Assembly: GCF_900105785.1 (NCBI RefSeq)
Contig: NZ_LT629799.1
Coordinates: forward strand, 868,001 to 932,000
DNA from: Microlunatus sagamiharensis
GTDB lineage: Bacteria > Actinomycetota > Actinomycetes > Propionibacteriales > Propionibacteriaceae
DNA length: 64,000 nt
Reading direction: 5' to 3'
The translations under genes were made by a program, and so were the position numbers. Below, one piece after another: positions 60,594-64,000 of the stretch (position 1 is its first letter; each line of letters begins with the position of its first letter). Under the pieces are notes generated by a model. The model searched no databases. It worked only from the letters and a program-made list of their open reading frames with translations, and was not told the DNA's origin.

Positions 60594-60647
60594 GCTCCCT
60601 CGCACACCGGGTGCAGACCCGCCTCCCTCGAGGCGGACCCAGGGAGC
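60594..60647 (+). ncRNA. Three-way-junction RNA in the rpsO leader, candidate S15 autoregulatory element
   Basis: P1 pairs GCTCCCT (60594-60600) with AGGGAGC (60641-60647). Inside it P2 pairs GCAC (60602-60605) with GTGC (60611-60614), and P3 pairs CCGCCTC (60619-60625) with GAGGCGG (60630-60636). P1 and P3 are perfect 7-bp stems. The result is a compact three-way junction 31 nt upstream of the rpsO ATG. S15 binds a three-way junction in 16S rRNA, and structured leaders mimic it in several bacteria, so feedback control is a reasonable inference. Confidence 0.5.
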
Positions 60648-60677
60648 GCCGCGCAACGAGATCCCTGGAGGGGAAGC

Positions 60678-60947
60678 ATGGCGCTCGACGCTGCCGAGAA
60701 GAAGCAGATCATGGAGAAGTACGCGACCCACCCGGGTGACACGGGTTCTCCCGAGGTGCAGGTGGCGCTCCTCAGCCGCCGCATCGCGATGCTGACGGAG
60801 CACCTCAAGGAGCACAAGCACGACCACCACACCCGTCGTGGTCTGATGCTCCTGGTCGGCCAGCGGCGCCGGCTCCTGAACTACGCCGCCAAGACCGACA
60901 TCAACCGGTACCGCTCGATCATCGAGCGCCTCGGTCTGCGTCGGTGA
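60678..60947 (+). CDS. rpsO: 30S ribosomal protein S15
   Basis: An 89-residue protein with the standard sequence: [35 protein letters not shown] and [20 protein letters not shown] are the rRNA-binding blocks. ATG 60678 follows GGAGGGGAAG. S15 nucleates the 30S platform. It precedes pnp as in most bacteria and is followed by a hairpin. Confidence 0.98.
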   Translation: MALDAAEKKQIMEKYATHPGDTGSPEVQVALLSRRIAMLTEHLKEHKHDHHTRRGLMLLVGQRRRLLNYAAKTDINRYRSIIERLGLRR

Positions 60948-60953
60948 CGTGAC

Positions 60954-60989
60954 GAGCGGTCCTGCGGGGGAGACCCGGCGGGACCGCTC
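60954..60989 (+). terminator. Hairpin terminator after rpsO
   Basis: GAGCGGTCC (60954-60962) pairs with GGACCGCTC (60981-60989), followed by TTCT. It may end part of the rpsO message before pnp. Confidence 0.6.
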
Positions 60990-61326
60990 TTCTGGTTGAC
61001 CCACAACTCCACAACCGGCCCACCAGCCGAACCCACCCAGACCGCATCCCGCACCGCCCAGCCCCCCGAGCTCGGCACCCGAGACGCCCGGTCTCCGGTA
61101 GTGGCCTTCGGGAGCACGCGCGAGATCCTCGCCCGACGCCCCCGCGGACCTCGATCGAAGACCGGCTCCCGATGCGAACCCCGGAGGGCGCGGCGCACGA
61201 GGCCCCACCGCTGCACGGATCAGATCCCGAGCAGCGGCAGGGCGGCGCCGCACCACACCGGTGCGTGGATGTGGTCCCCATCCGGCACGACCCGTACGAC
61301 GGGCGTGCCTGCGAGAAAGGACCCCC
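60990..61326 (+). promoter_or_regulatory. rpsO-pnp intergenic region with a long hairpin before pnp
   Basis: No gene is seen in this stretch. At 61284-61309 GGCACG-A-CCCGT and ACGGG-CGTGCC form an 11-bp stem with one bulged A and a 3-base loop, ending 17 nt before the pnp ATG. In E. coli and Streptomyces a hairpin ahead of pnp is cut by RNase III as part of pnp control; the same role here is inferred. No confident TANNNT promoter was found. Confidence 0.5.
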
Positions 61327-63525
61327 ATGGAGGGACCCGACCTCAAGTTCACCGAGGCCGTCATCGACAACGGCGCCCACGGGCGCCACGTCGTGCGCTT
61401 CGAGACGGGCCTGCTGGCCCGTCAGGCCGCCGGCTCGGCGACCGTGTACCTCGACGAGGACACCATGCTGCTCTCGGCCACCACGGCCCAGAGCAAGCCC
61501 CGCGACGCCATCGACTTCTTCCCCCTGACGGTGGACGTCGAGGAGCGCATGTACGCCGCGGGCAAGATCCCCGGCTCGTTCTTCCGCCGCGAGGGCCGCC
61601 CGAGCGAGGGCGCGATCCTCACCTGCCGCCTGATCGACCGCCCGCTGCGTCCCTGCTTCGTCAAGGGCCTGCGCAACGAGGTCCAGGTCGTCGTGACGGT
61701 CATGGCGCTCAACCCGAACAAGTCCTACGACGTCGTCGCGATCAACGCGGCCTCGCTGTCCACCCAGCTCGCCGGCCTGCCGTTCACCGGCCCGGTCGGT
61801 GGCGTGCGCGTCGCCCTCATCGGCGACGACTGGGTCGGCTTCCCCGACGTCAGCCAGCTCGCCGAGTCGACCTTCGACATGGTCGTCGCCGGCCGCGTCA
61901 CCGCCAACGGTGACGTCGCCATCGCGATGGTCGAGGCCGAGTCCACCGAGCAGACCTGGGACCTGGTCCGCGCCGGCAAGACCGCGCCGACCGAGGAGGT
62001 CGTGGCCGCCGGCCTCGAGGCCTCCAAGCCGTTCATCAAGGCCCTGTGCGACGCGCAGGCCGAGCTCGCCGCGCAGTTCCCCAAGGACACCGCGGACTTC
62101 CCGATCTTCCTCGACTACAACGACGACGTGTACGCCGCCGTCGAGGAGCGGGCCTCCGCCGGCCTCTCCGAGGTCATGTCGATCGCCGACAAGCAGCAGC
62201 GCGAGCAGGCGACCGACGACCTGAAGGACGAGGTCCGGGGCCACCTGGTCGCCAACGGCTTCGAGGGCCGCGAGAAGGAGATCAGCGGCGCCTACCGCGC
62301 GCTGACCAAGAAGCTCGTCCGCCAGAAGATCCTGACCGACGGCTTCCGCATCGACGGCCGCGGCGTCCGCGACATCCGCACGCTGTCGGCCGAGGTCGCC
62401 GTCGTGCCGCGCGTGCACGGCTCGGCGCTGTTCCAGCGCGGCGAGACCCAGATCCTGGGCATCTCCACGCTGAACATGCTGGGCATGGAGCAGAAGCTCG
62501 ACACGCTCGCGCCGCAGACGACCAAGCGCTACATGCACAACTACAACTTCCCGCCGTACAGCACCGGTGAGACCGGTCGTGTGGGCTCGCCCAAGCGCCG
62601 CGAGATCGGCCACGGCGCGCTCGCCGAGCGTGCCCTGGTGCCGGTGCTGCCGACGCGCGAGGAGTTCCCGTACGCCATCCGTCAGGTCTCGGAGGCGCTC
62701 GGCTCCAACGGCTCCACCTCGATGGGCTCGGTCTGCGCCTCGACGCTGGCCCTGCTCAACGCCGGTGTGCCGCTGCGCGCGCCGGTCGCCGGCATCGCGA
62801 TGGGCCTGGTCAGCGACACCGTCGACGGCCAGACCCGCTACGTCGCGCTGACCGACATCCTGGGTGCCGAGGACGCGTTCGGCGACATGGACTTCAAGGT
62901 CGCCGGCACCTCGCAGTTCATCACCGCGCTGCAGCTGGACACCAAGCTCGACGGCGTCCCGTCCGACGTCCTGGCCGGCGCGCTGACGCAGGCCAAGGAG
63001 GCGCGCACCGCGATCCTGGAGGTCATGGCCGAGGCCATCGACACCCCGGACGAGATGAGCCTCTACGCGCCGCGGATCATCACGATCACGATCCCGGTCG
63101 ACAAGATCGGCGAGGTCATCGGCCCGAAGGGCAAGGTGATCAACCAGATCCAGGACGACACCGGTGCGCAGATCAGCATCGAGGACGACGGCACGATCTA
63201 CGTCGGTGCGGACTCCGGCGACAAGGCCGAGGCCGCGCGGGCGATGATCAACGCGATCGCCAACCCGACGATGCCGGAGAAGGGCGAGCGCTACCTGGGC
63301 ACGGTCGTCAAGCTGACCGCGTTCGGCGCCTTCGTCTCGCTGCTGCCGGGCAAGGACGGCCTGCTGCACATCTCGAAGCTCCGCCCGCTCGCGGGCGGCC
63401 AGCGCGTCGAGAGCGTGGAGGACGTCCTGAGCGTCGGCCAGAAGCTCCAGGTCGAGATCAGCGAGGTCGACGACCGCGGCAAGCTCTCGCTCGTCCCGGT
63501 GGTCGAGGAGCCGGTCGCCGTCTGA
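61327..63525 (+). CDS. pnp: Polyribonucleotide nucleotidyltransferase (PNPase)
   Basis: A 732-residue 3'-5' phosphorolytic exoribonuclease. It has two RNase PH-like domains ([56 protein letters not shown]), an alpha-helical linker, a KH domain ([20 protein letters not shown]) and a C-terminal S1 domain ([21 protein letters not shown]). ATG 61327 follows AAAGGA. It acts in mRNA decay; in actinobacteria it may also add 3' tails. The M16 protease gene starts 38 bp downstream. Confidence 0.98.
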   Translation: MEGPDLKFTEAVIDNGAHGRHVVRFETGLLARQAAGSATVYLDEDTMLLSATTAQSKPRDAIDFFPLTVDVEERMYAAGKIPGSFFRREGRPSEGAILTCRLIDRPLRPCFVKGLRNEVQVVVTVMALNPNKSYDVVAINAASLSTQLAGLPFTGPVGGVRVALIGDDWVGFPDVSQLAESTFDMVVAGRVTANGDVAIAMVEAESTEQTWDLVRAGKTAPTEEVVAAGLEASKPFIKALCDAQAELAAQFPKDTADFPIFLDYNDDVYAAVEERASAGLSEVMSIADKQQREQATDDLKDEVRGHLVANGFEGREKEISGAYRALTKKLVRQKILTDGFRIDGRGVRDIRTLSAEVAVVPRVHGSALFQRGETQILGISTLNMLGMEQKLDTLAPQTTKRYMHNYNFPPYSTGETGRVGSPKRREIGHGALAERALVPVLPTREEFPYAIRQVSEALGSNGSTSMGSVCASTLALLNAGVPLRAPVAGIAMGLVSDTVDGQTRYVALTDILGAEDAFGDMDFKVAGTSQFITALQLDTKLDGVPSDVLAGALTQAKEARTAILEVMAEAIDTPDEMSLYAPRIITITIPVDKIGEVIGPKGKVINQIQDDTGAQISIEDDGTIYVGADSGDKAEAARAMINAIANPTMPEKGERYLGTVVKLTAFGAFVSLLPGKDGLLHISKLRPLAGGQRVESVEDVLSVGQKLQVEISEVDDRGKLSLVPVVEEPVAV

Positions 63526-63563
63526 GCACGCACTCCTCCCACGACGCACGGCGTCGTCCAGCG

Positions 63564-64000
63564 ATGGACGGCGCCGTGCTTCGTACGGTGCTGCCCCACG
63601 GGCTCACCGTCGTCACGGAGGCCATGACCTCCAGCCGCACCTTCAGCGTCGGCGTGTTCGCCGGTGTCGGGTCGCGGCACGAGAGCGCGGCGCGCCACGG
63701 GGCGTCGCACTTCCTCGAGCACGTGCTGTTCAAGGGCACGCGCCGGCGCACCGCCGAGCAGATCTCCGCGGCCGTGGAGTCGCGCGGCGGCGAGCTGAAC
63801 GCGTACACCACCAAGGAGTACACGTGCTTCTACGCCCGGGTGCTCGCCGACGACGGTGACGTCGCGGTCGACGTCCTGACCGACATGGTCACCGCGTCGC
63901 GAGTCCGCAGCGCCGACGTCGACGCCGAGCGCGCGGTCATCCTGGACGAGATCGCCATGCACGCCGACGACCCGTCCGAGGTCGTCGCCGAGCAGGTCGC
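63564..64000 (+). CDS. M16 family zinc peptidase, N-terminal part (continues past window)
   Basis: From ATG 63564 the frame is open to the window end (145 codons). It begins MDGAVLRTVLPHGLTVVTE, then GSRHESAARHGASHFLEHVLFKGT, where HFLEH is the inverted zinc motif HxxEH of M16 peptidases. GGELNAYTTKEYTCFYARV and AVILDEIAMHADDP follow, the latter with the downstream metal-binding Glu. The family includes PqqL/YmxG-type proteins that commonly follow pnp in Gram-positive bacteria. The substrate is unknown. Confidence 0.92.
   Translation, partial: MDGAVLRTVLPHGLTVVTEAMTSSRTFSVGVFAGVGSRHESAARHGASHFLEHVLFKGTRRRTAEQISAAVESRGGELNAYTTKEYTCFYARVLADDGDVAVDVLTDMVTASRVRSADVDAERAVILDEIAMHADDPSEVVAEQV

Noticed and set aside
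60919-63549. An 876-codon minus-strand frame antisense to pnp
   Set aside because: Shadow of pnp codon bias, rich in Asp, Arg, Leu, His and Gly with no domain; pnp is unambiguous.

Overview
The window is very GC-rich DNA (about 70 percent or more by eye) with GTG/TTG starts, 4-bp GTGA/ATGA gene overlaps and actinobacterial gene orders (dxr-rseP-ispG-GNAT; ferritin-like lipoprotein/rimP-nusA-ylxR-infB; rbfA-truB; ribF-rpsO-pnp-M16 protease). It comes from an actinobacterial chromosome. A Nocardioides-like relative (Propionibacteriales) is my best guess, but no 16S or marker-gene comparison was possible. No rRNA, tRNA, CRISPR array, insertion sequence or phage gene was seen.

Region 1 (1-24.7 kb) is a cell-surface polysaccharide locus. 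The left edge holds the 3' end of a secreted beta-helix-like gene whose full-length paralogue lies at 23472-24734, so the two copies bracket the locus. Between them are a glycosyltransferase/deacetylase pair, an acetyltransferase-like protein, a rhamnosyltransferase-type enzyme, two divergent Wzz-like chain-length proteins without kinase domains, a Wzy/O-antigen-ligase-like protein and a WbbL-like glycosyltransferase. A long leftward operon (23128 to 7852) follows, nearly all stop/start overlaps. It begins with a 1974-residue secreted protein (dimethylformamidase-beta-like domain, four DUF4082-like modules, seven Ig-like repeats). It then makes and moves amino sugars: Gfo/Idh oxidoreductase, epimerase, two DegT aminotransferases with a NeuD-like acetyltransferase between them, Wzx flippase and two glycosyltransferases.

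Region 2 (24.7-37.9 kb) is core metabolism: dxr, rseP/rip1, ispG, GNAT, argG, a secreted GH6 cellulase with a CebR-like operator, an alpha/beta hydrolase, an MFS gene broken by an in-frame TAG, and proS. The dxr-rseP junction is disrupted. A PhyH-like dioxygenase gene sits antisense after dxr, and a second, diverged dxr 3' end remains just before rseP. This looks like a scar of allelic replacement or insertion.

Region 3 (37.9-49.9 kb) is potassium transport: an APC-type permease and the complete kdpFABC-kdpDE operon, including kdpF and a second tiny membrane peptide. Tandem CTTCACG repeats lie upstream of kdp and a related sequence lies upstream of the permease. A TauE/SafE permease and a small membrane protein follow.

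Region 4 (49.9-64 kb) is the translation/RNA block: a ferritin-like Tat lipoprotein, rimP, nusA, ylxR, infB, a RIO-like kinase on the opposite strand, rbfA, truB, an HhH protein, ribF, rpsO, pnp and the start of an M16 protease. RNA-level signals here include a three-way junction in the rpsO leader, a hairpin before pnp, and many hairpin terminators. TANNNT boxes 6-7 nt before several start codons indicate frequent leaderless mRNAs.
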